In this document: in pieces, positions 14,553-22,106 of the stretch
How positions within the stretch are numbered: the stretch's first letter is position 1
Layout: every line of letters starts with the position of its first letter
Virus record (IMG/VR): IMGVR_UViG_3300022074_005186
Coordinates: 1-27,074 of that record
Direction: 5' to 3' (one strand)
DNA from: a virus
Length of the DNA: 27,074 bases
Made by a program: the position numbers and the translations under genes
The notes under the pieces: generated by a model
Database searches by the model: none
What the model was told of the DNA's origin: nothing
Seen by the model: the letters and a program-made list of their open reading frames with translations, nothing else

Positions 14553-15265
14553 ACTTGATACGCGGAGTTGTCTTTTGCTAAGTGAACGATTCTTGGTTTG
14601 AATGTACAGTGTTCTTTAAAAACTTCTGGATATGCAAACTCAGGGCCAAAGGTATGAACCTTATCCTGATTTTCGATGAAGAAACGATTGATATGACTTT
14701 CATCATGCCAGACTGCAACGACCTTTCTCTTCAGATCATCATTCGTTCTTTCTTCTAACTCATCTATCATAGCACATACTTCGGGTACTTTGCCACCCCA
14801 GAAACATCCTTGATAATAAACCTGTGGTTGATACTTATCTAAGTCTAATGATGCAAGTGAACTTTCATTTGTTTCAAATGCTCCCGGTAATTTATTATGA
14901 GGATTCATACCTAAGAAGTGACATGGATGATGTACACCATACAAAGGTTTATCTGTAAAGAATTCTTCTTCTGTTATTGTATCTACAACTAACGCATCAG
15001 CATCTATGAATACTAAGTAATCACACTCTTTTATTTCTTCTCTTGCTTTATTGATGATCCTAAATCTCTCAAGGGTGATATAAGGCCACTCAAGATGCTC
15101 TTGCTCAAAGACTTTGACATCATCAGGGAAATCCCCATCACCATCCGTGAATACCAGAAAAACTTTTTCGGTGTTTGGTAAAAAATATTGTTTAATATTT
15201 TCATAATATCGTGGTAAAAAATCCAGATATTTATTTGTACCAATAAAGGTAATCGCTACTTTCAT
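14549..15265 (-). CDS. Family 6 glycosyltransferase (ABO/alpha-1,3-Gal(NAc)-transferase type)
   Basis: A 238-residue GT6 enzyme, corresponding to the catalytic domain of the vertebrate family (ABO A/B transferases, GGTA1, Forssman synthase) with no signal anchor or stem. Key blocks are ITFIGTNKYLDFLPRYYEN (5-23), YLVFIDADALVVD (83-95) with the Mn-binding D88-A-D90, YYQGCFWGGK (150-159) in the donor/acceptor site, and VWHDESHINRFF (185-196), the hallmark WHDESH motif. Most bacterial members have NxN in place of DxD; this one keeps DxD as vertebrate enzymes do. It overlaps the GT11 gene by 4 bases. Expected activity is alpha-1,3 transfer of Gal or GalNAc to a Gal that may carry alpha-1,2-fucose. 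Confidence 0.9.
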   Translation of the reverse strand: MKVAITFIGTNKYLDFLPRYYENIKQYFLPNTEKVFLVFTDGDGDFPDDVKVFEQEHLEWPYITLERFRIINKAREEIKECDYLVFIDADALVVDTITEEEFFTDKPLYGVHHPCHFLGMNPHNKLPGAFETNESSLASLDLDKYQPQVYYQGCFWGGKVPEVCAMIDELEERTNDDLKRKVVAVWHDESHINRFFIENQDKVHTFGPEFAYPEVFKEHCTFKPRIVHLAKDNSAYQV

Positions 15266-16050
15266 AATACAGTCCAGTTAGAACAGTAAATATCTGTAGT
15301 ATCTAGGTGTGAATTATCCGACCCCTCAAACCATCCTTTCGGTGCAATAACTTTTTTACTATTAGATAACCATGCACCCCACCATGAGAATGAACTATTT
15401 GCAATTATATGTCCAGTACACATTGTCATTAAACATAAATCAAGATACGCATCATCATTATCAGATATCATAAAACGATCATCCGCAAACAACTCATGTT
15501 CTTTACACCAATCAGGATCATCTGAAAATATCAGGACAGGGCCAACATCAAAATATGAGAGTGCTTTCTCATAATAATCCATACTTAAACAAGTATGATT
15601 TGGATTTGTAATATAATCTGTACGACGAATATGTAATGCTGTTGCATCACCAATACTCGACATCATCTCCTGACAAGGAATTTTTATATCATCACGGAAA
15701 GTAAAATCCTGTTTAATCTCATTCTTTATATGTTTAAAATATTTTTCTGTCTGAAAGAAACCTTGAACTGATACCCAATCAGGACACTTGTTAAATAAGT
15801 TCTGATCAAAACCAAATCCACTCTCTACAACAGTTGGACGATCAGGATCAATGTACTGTATGTTTAGTTCATTAGTACTACTTAACTTAAAAGGAATTAA
15901 TAATTGATGATCTCTCCATTCATCTTTATTTGCTGATGGAGGAAAGCAAAATTGATAACCATTATTTCGTGCAATACCTTTTAAGGATGCAAATTGAAAC
16001 ATCTGATTACCAAGTCTACCAAGTTGACCGAGTGCATTAAATCCTATCAT
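15262..16050 (-). CDS. Family 11 alpha-1,2-fucosyltransferase
   Basis: A 262-residue GT11 enzyme using GDP-L-fucose. GRLGNQMFQFA (11-21) is the N-terminal family block, ALHIRRTDY (138-146) the GDP-fucose-binding HxRRxDY motif, and ANSSFSWWGAWL (217-228) the C-terminal block. The start at 16050 is chosen because it forms the ATGA overlap with fcl; an upstream in-frame ATG (16065) adds only five residues. It follows the two genes that make its donor and precedes the GT6 gene. GT11 enzymes usually add fucose alpha-1,2 to galactose. Specificity is a family expectation, not visible in the sequence. Confidence 0.92.
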   Translation of the reverse strand: MIGFNALGQLGRLGNQMFQFASLKGIARNNGYQFCFPPSANKDEWRDHQLLIPFKLSSTNELNIQYIDPDRPTVVESGFGFDQNLFNKCPDWVSVQGFFQTEKYFKHIKNEIKQDFTFRDDIKIPCQEMMSSIGDATALHIRRTDYITNPNHTCLSMDYYEKALSYFDVGPVLIFSDDPDWCKEHELFADDRFMISDNDDAYLDLCLMTMCTGHIIANSSFSWWGAWLSNSKKVIAPKGWFEGSDNSHLDTTDIYCSNWTVL

Positions 16051-17042
16051 TCTTGATCCATCCAACTCATGAATCTTGAAATTGGATTTGCACTTTGTTT
16101 TGGTTCTTCATACCCAAGATTATTTTTATACCACTTATATGTTGATTCAATACCTTCTCTCAGACTAATCTTTGGTTCCCATCCAAGTGCTTTCATCTTA
16201 TCTACATTTAAGACTTTGCGTGGTGTACCATTTGGTTTTGATGTATCCCATTCATAGTCATTCTCATAACCAGTCACATCAATAATTGTCTCTGCCAGTT
16301 CTTTAATTGTCACATCTTCTCCTGTACCGATGTTGATGATCTCTTCGTCATCATACTTATCCATACAAATATACAATGCTTCTGCAAGATCGTCAACATG
16401 TAGAAACTCTCTCTTTGCAGATCCATCACCCCAGAGTTTGACTACCCATGCTTTACTCTTCTCCAATGAACCATGAAACTTAGATATCAATGCAGGAAGA
16501 ACATGAGATGAATTATGATCGAAGTTATCATTCGGGCCATAAAGATTTGTTGGCATTACAGAGATTGCATTGAAACCATACTGTTTACGATATGACTGAC
16601 ACATATTAATACCTGCAATCTTTGCAACTGCATATGCAGAATTGCTTGATTCAAGATGACCTGACATCAATTGATCTTCTGTGATTGGTTGGTTTGCAAA
16701 CTTTGGATAGATACAAGATGATCCTAAGAATAATAACTTCTTAACTCCTGACTTTGCAGCACTACTAATGACATTTGTTTGTATCATCAGATTCTCATAG
16801 ATGAAGTCAGCAGGATACTCAGCATTTGCACCGATACCACCGACCTTTGCAGCAGCAAGAAACACATACTCAGGTTGTTCCATCATAAAGAACATCTGAA
16901 CATCATGTAGTTTAGTCAGATCAAGTTTGATTCGATCCATTGTAATAATATTCGTAAATCCTTTTGATTCAAGATTACGAACGATTGCAGAACCAACTAA
17001 TCCGTTATGTCCTGCAACAAAAATTTTAGATTCACTGTCCAT
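16047..17042 (-). CDS. fcl: GDP-L-fucose synthase
   Basis: A 331-residue short-chain dehydrogenase/reductase that epimerises and reduces GDP-4-keto-6-deoxy-D-mannose to GDP-L-fucose with [15 protein letters not shown] (11-20) is the nucleotide-binding loop, GSSCIYPK (107-114) holds the catalytic Ser and Cys, and Tyr137-Lys141 form the YxxxK pair. The length is normal for the family (about 320). The gene overlaps gmd and ends in an ATGA overlap with the fucosyltransferase. The chosen ATG has GAGGA eleven bases upstream; a TTG at 17060 is a possible longer start. It makes the fucose donor for the gene behind it. Confidence 0.96.
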   Translation of the reverse strand: MDSESKIFVAGHNGLVGSAIVRNLESKGFTNIITMDRIKLDLTKLHDVQMFFMMEQPEYVFLAAAKVGGIGANAEYPADFIYENLMIQTNVISSAAKSGVKKLLFLGSSCIYPKFANQPITEDQLMSGHLESSNSAYAVAKIAGINMCQSYRKQYGFNAISVMPTNLYGPNDNFDHNSSHVLPALISKFHGSLEKSKAWVVKLWGDGSAKREFLHVDDLAEALYICMDKYDDEEIINIGTGEDVTIKELAETIIDVTGYENDYEWDTSKPNGTPRKVLNVDKMKALGWEPKISLREGIESTYKWYKNNLGYEEPKQSANPISRFMSWMDQE

Positions 17043-18036
17043 AGATACACATGTCCTCAACTAATTGATCAAATGTTGTTTTGGGTTCCCATCCTAACTT
17101 TTCTTTTGCTTTGCTCGGATCTCCTAACAAAGACTCGACTTCTGCAGGACGGAAATATCTTTCGTCTGTTCTAATTATATCTCTTGCAAGACTTCGACAG
17201 TAACCAACTTCGCCTCCATTTGACCATCTAAAATCAATTGAGAAACCAAAATAGGGTGCTGCTTTCATAATAAAGTCTTTCACAGAATACTGCTCACCGG
17301 TTGCAATCACATAATCATCTGGTTCATCTTGCTGTAGCATCAACCACATAGCCTCTACAAAGTCCTTTGCATGACCCCAATCTCTCTTTGCATTGAGATT
17401 TCCAAGAACTAATTCTCTTTGCATTCCAACAGAAATTTTAGATAGACCTCTTGTAATCTTACGAGTTACAAATGTCTCACCTCTTCTTGGTGATTCATGA
17501 TTAAACAAAATACCAGAACTACAATGCATACCATATGCTTCACGATAGTTCTTGATTATCCAGTAACCATATAGTTTTGCTACACCATAAGGTGATCGTG
17601 GATAAAAAGGTGTTGTCTCTGTTTGAGGAACTGCTTGAACTAAACCATAAAGTTCAGAAGTAGATGCCTGATAGATACGAGTCTTTTTCTCCATACCAAG
17701 AAGGCGAACAGCCTCAAGAACTCTCAGAGTTCCAAGACCATCCACCTGTGCTGTATATTCTGGTATCTCAAAAGAAACTTTTACATGACTTTGAGCACCA
17801 AGATTGTAGATTTCATCTGGTTCTATCTTTTTAATAACACCAATAATGTTTGTGGCATCAGTCAGATCACCATAATGAAGATGTATATCCTCATAGATGT
17901 GATCAATTCGATCAGTATTAATTAGAGAGGCACGACGAACAATTCCATGCACCTCATACCCCTTCTCTAAGAGAAGTTCGGCAAGATAAGAACCATCCTG
18001 ACCTGTAATACCTGTAATTAAGGCAACTTTAGACAT
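17032..18036 (-). CDS. gmd: GDP-mannose 4,6-dehydratase
   Basis: A 334-residue extended SDR enzyme that converts GDP-D-mannose to GDP-4-keto-6-deoxy-D-mannose, the first committed step to GDP-fucose and related deoxysugars. [15 protein letters not shown] (6-20) is the NADP-binding loop, STSELYG (125-131) carries the catalytic Thr and Glu, and Tyr150-Lys154 complete the triad. [15 protein letters not shown] (179-193) is a strongly conserved Gmd block. It is slightly shorter than enteric Gmd (about 370). No mannose-1-phosphate guanylyltransferase is in the window, so GDP-mannose must come from the host or from elsewhere in the phage genome. Confidence 0.97.
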   Translation of the reverse strand: MSKVALITGITGQDGSYLAELLLEKGYEVHGIVRRASLINTDRIDHIYEDIHLHYGDLTDATNIIGVIKKIEPDEIYNLGAQSHVKVSFEIPEYTAQVDGLGTLRVLEAVRLLGMEKKTRIYQASTSELYGLVQAVPQTETTPFYPRSPYGVAKLYGYWIIKNYREAYGMHCSSGILFNHESPRRGETFVTRKITRGLSKISVGMQRELVLGNLNAKRDWGHAKDFVEAMWLMLQQDEPDDYVIATGEQYSVKDFIMKAAPYFGFSIDFRWSNGGEVGYCRSLARDIIRTDERYFRPAEVESLLGDPSKAKEKLGWEPKTTFDQLVEDMCIYGQ

Positions 18037-18256
18037 CTTTTACATAACAAGGAACACCTGCAGGGTCTAACCACTTTGTATATTCAAAGTCATCAATCGC
18101 AGTTTTGAACTGCATGAAGTTATCACAGAGGTACATGTCCTTGTAACCATTGTAATTATTCCACTTCTGAATACGATAGTCAGGTTGACCATTCTCAAGT
18201 AAATCAGGCATCTTTACATACCTATATGGTTCATTCTGTAGGAGTACTTCAATCAT
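18029..18256 (-). CDS. 75-aa protein, first gene of the glycan island, unknown
   Basis: A small soluble protein that I do not recognise. It is rich in Tyr, Asp and Asn ([17 protein letters not shown] near 31-47) with two cysteines and no membrane segment. It overlaps gmd by 8 bases and is the first coding sequence behind the sigma70 promoter at 18278-18306. No Shine-Dalgarno sequence is evident. Its position suggests a role in the island or its regulation, but it could equally be an unrelated early-expressed gene. Confidence 0.6.
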   Translation of the reverse strand: MIEVLLQNEPYRYVKMPDLLENGQPDYRIQKWNNYNGYKDMYLCDNFMQFKTAIDDFEYTKWLDPAGVPCYVKDV

Positions 18257-18277
18257 AATAAAATAGGTTATATCACT

Positions 18278-18306
18278 ATTATACAGACTCCTTGTTCGGA
18301 AGTCAA
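18278..18306 (-). promoter_or_regulatory. Strong sigma70 promoter of the glycan island
   Basis: TTGACT (18306-18301), a 17-base spacer and TATAAT (18283-18278) on the minus strand: five of six and six of six consensus matches. The start is expected near 18271, about 15 bases before the first ATG. It is the only strong promoter I see for the following 10 kb, in which the genes overlap almost without gaps. Confidence 0.8.
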
Positions 18307-18326
18307 GTGTGCCAGTTCACAAACTG

Positions 18327-18611
18327 TCAGCGTCTTACTACGATATCTCCATCATCGTCATCTTCATCGTCATCTTCGATCTCTTCCATGCGTTCTCGTA
18401 ACGACTGATACAAGTCTGGTGACTGTTCAACTGGTTTTACACCCACATATAGTATCTCTTCTCCTTCTTTTGGTGCCTCTGGATGAGTTCTTGTACCATA
18501 TCTTCTCGTTGTTTCCTTTTTTATATCAGAAATATTTCTCCACATCAAAGAAAATGCTGCTCCCCCAATTGCAAAGAGAGAAGCAATATATAAAAATGCT
18601 AACATGTCCAT
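18327..18611 (-). CDS. Small membrane protein with acidic C-terminus, unknown
   Basis: A 94-residue protein: one N-terminal membrane helix (residues about 3-24), a basic segment (KKETTRRYGTRTH), and an extremely acidic stretch near the end (EEIEDDDEDDDDGD) before VVRR. It starts with a TAATG overlap behind the 128-aa gene, so the two are probably made together. I do not recognise either. A pair of small membrane proteins downstream of tail fibres could be lysis-related, but the order and motifs do not prove it. Confidence 0.65.
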   Translation of the reverse strand: MDMLAFLYIASLFAIGGAAFSLMWRNISDIKKETTRRYGTRTHPEAPKEGEEILYVGVKPVEQSPDLYQSLRERMEEIEDDDEDDDDGDIVVRR

Positions 18612-18997
18612 TATCGTTGAAATATTTTTTGAATCGGAACTTGTCTGATCTTATCAACCACATCAGTTTCGACTCTATCGACTATTCTTTCTAATATATT
18701 AACATCTAAATCCATAAATGGTGGAATAATACCTAAAACTCTTAACAAACCGTCAACAAATAATGCAAGAGTTGTGAATCCTAGAATCATACTGAGGACA
18801 GTTGCATCACGGTTATGCTTTGCCATTGACTCTTCATCAATCTTCCGTGCTTCATCGACTGCTTTCTCTACAGCAGCAGAGATTAGCACATCCACTTCAT
18901 CTTTCGAGTAAGTATACTTCCGAATTTTTTCCTCAGTGACAGTTCTTTCCACAGGAACATCAGTTAAAGGAAACTCAGTGATTAGTGCTTTGAACAT
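18611..18997 (-). CDS. Small membrane-anchored protein, unknown
   Basis: A 128-residue protein with a charged N-terminal half (VERTVTEEKIRKYTYSKDEVD..., probably helical) and a hydrophobic segment (about residues 67-94, TVLSMILGFTTLALFVDGLLRVLGIIPPF) that may form one or two helices. An amphipathic C-terminal helix follows (ILERIVDRVETDVVDKIRQV). No known motif is seen. It lies 23 bases after the last tail-region oxygenase and is coupled to the following 94-aa gene. The upstream spacer is A-rich without a good Shine-Dalgarno sequence. Confidence 0.65.
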   Translation of the reverse strand: MFKALITEFPLTDVPVERTVTEEKIRKYTYSKDEVDVLISAAVEKAVDEARKIDEESMAKHNRDATVLSMILGFTTLALFVDGLLRVLGIIPPFMDLDVNILERIVDRVETDVVDKIRQVPIQKIFQR

Positions 18998-19020
18998 ATT
19001 TTTTTTCTTTTTACTATGTA

Positions 19021-19671
19021 TTATACGGAACCTGTCAAGTTGTATGGATTCTGAAACAAGTCAGCAAATAAAGATCCTTTTGATGTCTTATCTCTTGAAT
19101 CTGGTATTCGATCATACATAAACCATCCAGTGGCAATATATTTAGTTTGAGTCTTACTTACAATACCATTATGAAAGTGAGTCCAAAACGCTGGCCAAAT
19201 TACACATCTTCCTCGAACTGCATTAATTGTTTTATCGTAATTTTCAAAATATGTACCTCCATCATCTGTAACAGTGTTTAAATAGATCATCCAAACAAGC
19301 ATTCTTCTAATACTGTGATGACAGTATCCTTGATTTTCAGCATGTGATACAAAATAACCCATGTTTGGATCGTATTTTTGTAAACAATAACTATTATCAA
19401 CTTGCCAAGATGAATCTGTTCTTTTTAATTGATGATGTTTTTCTACATATTTGTTAATACATCTGCTAAGAGCATTGTTAATTGCCACTGCATGAGGAGA
19501 TGGTTCAACTAAGAAAGTATCTTCAACATAATATACATCCTTCTTATGTCTTGTACCATGCTTTTGATTCTCATTAACTCTCCTTTTTGGAAGTTTATCT
19601 ATCATCTCCACAGTGTAATCACAATCATCAGATGATAGAGCATCATCATAAATTTCTATAAAATCTGTCAC
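19021..19671 (-). CDS. 2OG-Fe(II) oxygenase-like protein with HxE variant
   Basis: A 216-residue protein of the prolyl-4-hydroxylase-like 2OG-Fe(II) class. The usual HxD iron motif appears as His110-Ala-Glu112 in FVSHAENQGY. The distal ligand is His165 or His167 in WTHFHNG, and Lys177 lies 10 residues after His167, where P4H enzymes hold 2-oxoglutarate. VWMIYLNTVTDDGGTYFENY and GRCVIWPAFW are the expected core strands. Asp to Glu in the iron triad is unusual and may change activity. It begins with GTG, which overlaps the preceding stop and has AGGAG in front. It is the third of three tandem oxygenases. Confidence 0.8.
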   Translation of the reverse strand: MTDFIEIYDDALSSDDCDYTVEMIDKLPKRRVNENQKHGTRHKKDVYYVEDTFLVEPSPHAVAINNALSRCINKYVEKHHQLKRTDSSWQVDNSYCLQKYDPNMGYFVSHAENQGYCHHSIRRMLVWMIYLNTVTDDGGTYFENYDKTINAVRGRCVIWPAFWTHFHNGIVSKTQTKYIATGWFMYDRIPDSRDKTSKGSLFADLFQNPYNLTGSV

Positions 19672-20210
19672 AATAAACTCCTATTCATATTTGCATAGAA
19701 ATGAACTACCATTATTTTTTTAATACCTGATTTTACCTTCAATCCTCTATGTAGAAAAGACCAATTTGATGGGAAAATTAAAGTATAATTTTTTTTAGGT
19801 ACAATAATTTCACCCATGATTTCTGTTTCGCCACCATCAAAATCATCATTTAAATATGTGATTGATGACACGACCCTTTCAGAATTATCTTTTGATAATT
19901 CATCAACATGATATTTAAATTCATCATTTACATTATATCTAGCAAACTTTAAACTGTAAAAAAATTGGTTGGATGTAAAAAATTTAAGAAACTTAGATTG
20001 AACTGGGTGTATAAAATTTAAGTACGCATGTACTATATCATGTATGCGAGGTAAATTTTCTTTAACAATAAACTTTGAGTCATATACATCTCGGTTTGCA
20101 TTATCTGAATCGGGATTTTTAATCCAACAATCAGTGTGTATTGAATGATTAATTTTTACAAACTCATCCTCGGTAAAAATTTTGTCATAAAATATTATCT
20201 TATCAAACAT
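19668..20210 (-). CDS. 2OG-Fe(II) oxygenase (P4H-like)
   Basis: A 180-residue 2-oxoglutarate/Fe(II) dioxygenase with a complete apparent active site: His101 and Asp103 in KYHVDELS, His154 in SFLHRGLKV and Lys164 (ten residues later) for 2-oxoglutarate. SSITYLNDDFDGGETEIMG (115-133) is the typical P4H strand-turn block. It is coupled to the preceding oxygenase by TAATG and to the next by GTGA. Prolyl or lysyl hydroxylation of a phage or host protein is the family expectation; the substrate is unknown. Confidence 0.88.
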   Translation of the reverse strand: MFDKIIFYDKIFTEDEFVKINHSIHTDCWIKNPDSDNANRDVYDSKFIVKENLPRIHDIVHAYLNFIHPVQSKFLKFFTSNQFFYSLKFARYNVNDEFKYHVDELSKDNSERVVSSITYLNDDFDGGETEIMGEIIVPKKNYTLIFPSNWSFLHRGLKVKSGIKKIMVVHFYANMNRSLL

Positions 20211-20779
20211 TAAAATTCTTTCCCAATTGGTATCTCAGTTGATTGAAAATTAATATTCATCAAATATCTTCTAGGAAGATCTGTTTGAGATATACCAGCA
20301 TGTTTTTGATGAGAATTGAAAATAATCATTCTATTTCTTCTTGATTCTATTTCAGTTCCATCCTCGAATATAGTTTTACCATTACAATCATTAAAATATA
20401 GTATTGATGTAAAAGCAAAATCACTAAAGAGAACATTATCGGTATGAAATTCCCTTTGCTCTGGTGTTCTGGTGTATATGTCGCAGTTTAACTTGACAGT
20501 AATTAAATTTTGTATGTGTAAAAAATCAAATATAGGACTAAACTGTGAAAATTTATTGCTAGTGAATCCAGACTTTGAATGATAAACTGCGTTTGTAAAT
20601 CTCCAGTCATCACTCTCACCCTCATTCACAGTGCCCACAATCAAATTCCAAAATATATTACTTCCCATCACAAATGATGAAATGTTATCAAAAACCATTT
20701 CTGGTAGAACATTATCAATAATATATCTTTTTGTTTTTAAATTATTTGGTTTCTCAATTTTTACATAATTACTATTCAT
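20210..20779 (-). CDS. 2OG-Fe(II) oxygenase family protein
   Basis: A 189-residue oxygenase with His112 and Asp114 in EFHTDNVLF, a distal His160 (or His157) in NSHQKHAGIS and Arg170 or Arg171 as the 2-oxoglutarate anchor. FTSILYFNDCNGKTIFEDG gives the core strands. It is the first of the tandem trio and starts 3 bases after the tail-fibre chaperone-like gene. The use of Arg rather than Lys for 2-oxoglutarate shows that it is not a recent duplicate of its neighbours. Substrate unknown. Confidence 0.82.
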   Translation of the reverse strand: MNSNYVKIEKPNNLKTKRYIIDNVLPEMVFDNISSFVMGSNIFWNLIVGTVNEGESDDWRFTNAVYHSKSGFTSNKFSQFSPIFDFLHIQNLITVKLNCDIYTRTPEQREFHTDNVLFSDFAFTSILYFNDCNGKTIFEDGTEIESRRNRMIIFNSHQKHAGISQTDLPRRYLMNINFQSTEIPIGKEF

Positions 20780-20782
20780 TAC

Positions 20783-21232
20783 CTACGAAGGTTCAGTTGG
20801 CCATGTAAATGAAGTATAGTCTAAGTAACCTGTACTTGTCAAGTTTGGAGATGATGTCGAAGGTAAATCCCTAAGTGCCTGACGGTAAGTTTTCCAACTA
20901 TCTGAAACAGGAACACCAGTTTCATTTGATTTTATGACGACCCAATCAGTGTCAATTAATTTTTCATTCCTTTCAATCCTTAATATTTTGAGGGCCTCAG
21001 ATTTATCTAATTCATTTACTTTTTGATTTAATTCAGATTCTGTTGGGTTAAAAGATGTCAACCAAGTCATTCCACTATAATCTATACCATCCCATGTAAA
21101 AAGACACTCAGTCGTGCCAGCACCAATTGATATCGCTGCATCTGCTATATCATGTTTTCGGATATAATGTGTTGTACTTATTCCAGTATTTGAAGTGTAT
21201 TCTATTAAATTTAATTCTCTATTATATTTCAT
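20783..21232 (-). CDS. Tail-fibre assembly chaperone-like protein
   Basis: A 149-residue protein. Its C-terminal half (about residues 80-149) has the pattern of the phage tail assembly chaperone family: IERNEKLIDTDWVVIKSNE, then SWKTYRQALRDLP, and a closing FTWPTEPS. Such proteins help fibres trimerise or form part of the fibre tip. It lies 1 base after the small fibre gene at 21234-22106, the usual place for a fibre chaperone. The N-terminal half has no recognisable motif. Confidence 0.75.
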   Translation of the reverse strand: MKYNRELNLIEYTSNTGISTTHYIRKHDIADAAISIGAGTTECLFTWDGIDYSGMTWLTSFNPTESELNQKVNELDKSEALKILRIERNEKLIDTDWVVIKSNETGVPVSDSWKTYRQALRDLPSTSSPNLTSTGYLDYTSFTWPTEPS

Positions 21233-21233
21233 G

Positions 21234-22106
21234 TTACCTCATAAAAACTAAAACACAACTACTATATGGTCTATGATTTGAGTTCTGACCACGATTACCT
21301 GTACCCTCATCATAAAAACATCTATTATTGTCATCCCATCCAACCATTGCTGATGAATCAGTATCCTGTCCACAAGTGCTATCAGTCGCACTCACAGCCC
21401 ACTTCGCATCTTGAGCAGCATGATAATACCACATGCTAGTTGTTGGTTTTGAAAATCCACCCGGTCTCATGTAATTACTACCAGAGTTATCAGATATACG
21501 AATTGAAGTCAAATTTCTATTATCCCACCTACCTCTTCCATCTCTTGCTCCTGCAACTCTCACTCCCTGTTTACTATCACTTATCGCTGTAGTTCTAAAT
21601 GTTTGTGTGTTACCAGTTTGATTATTCGTACCATCTTGATTATCACCGTGGTTTGCATTCAACATCCACTCCCATAACTGAGGATGATACCTTTGATCTC
21701 CTTCATGATTTAAATTTACACAACGATATATCCAATCGATTGTGCGATTGCCCATAATATCAGATGCATTTGTATGACCTAGAAATCTTATTTCTTTTGG
21801 TTTAAAAGTTCCCCAGTCAGCAGACCAATAACTCGTTCCACCTGTGCTTACATCATCTAACCCTCTTACAGAATTTATCGTGCTAGTGATAGTGCTACTG
21901 GCATCTGCAGCATATCTTCCTATCAGAACCCAACCTTGATCTCCACCTTGAGAAGTACCTGAACATCTTAAAAAATATCCATCTTGTACTCCACCATCTG
22001 GAGTATTAAATTTATAAACACCAGATGTATCACCACCGTCCCATAATTGTTGTGGATGATCCACAACACCATGAAATCGTGTTCCGTTATCAAAAATTAC
22101 AGGCAT
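21234..22106 (-). CDS. Small tail fibre or adhesin with possible fibrinogen/intelectin-like head
   Basis: A 290-residue protein coupled by TAATG to the 759-aa fibre and followed by the chaperone-like gene, which points to a fibre tip or receptor-binding protein. GWVLIGRYA (58-66) resembles the GGWTVIQRR opening of fibrinogen-related domains, and a run of Trp, Gly and Asn residues with several cysteines follows. The end FYDEGTGNRGQNSNHRPYSSCVLVFMR is unusually close in style to intelectin/fibrinogen C-termini. This domain reading is tentative; no repeats of the ERLRI type are present. It would bind a host surface sugar or protein if correct. Confidence 0.65.
   Translation of the reverse strand: MPVIFDNGTRFHGVVDHPQQLWDGGDTSGVYKFNTPDGGVQDGYFLRCSGTSQGGDQGWVLIGRYAADASSTITSTINSVRGLDDVSTGGTSYWSADWGTFKPKEIRFLGHTNASDIMGNRTIDWIYRCVNLNHEGDQRYHPQLWEWMLNANHGDNQDGTNNQTGNTQTFRTTAISDSKQGVRVAGARDGRGRWDNRNLTSIRISDNSGSNYMRPGGFSKPTTSMWYYHAAQDAKWAVSATDSTCGQDTDSSAMVGWDDNNRCFYDEGTGNRGQNSNHRPYSSCVLVFMR

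Noticed and set aside
18313-18326. CAGTT/AACTG hairpin after the 94-aa gene as terminator
   Set aside because: Five pairs only and no T-run; it lies next to the -35 of the glycan promoter and may be chance.
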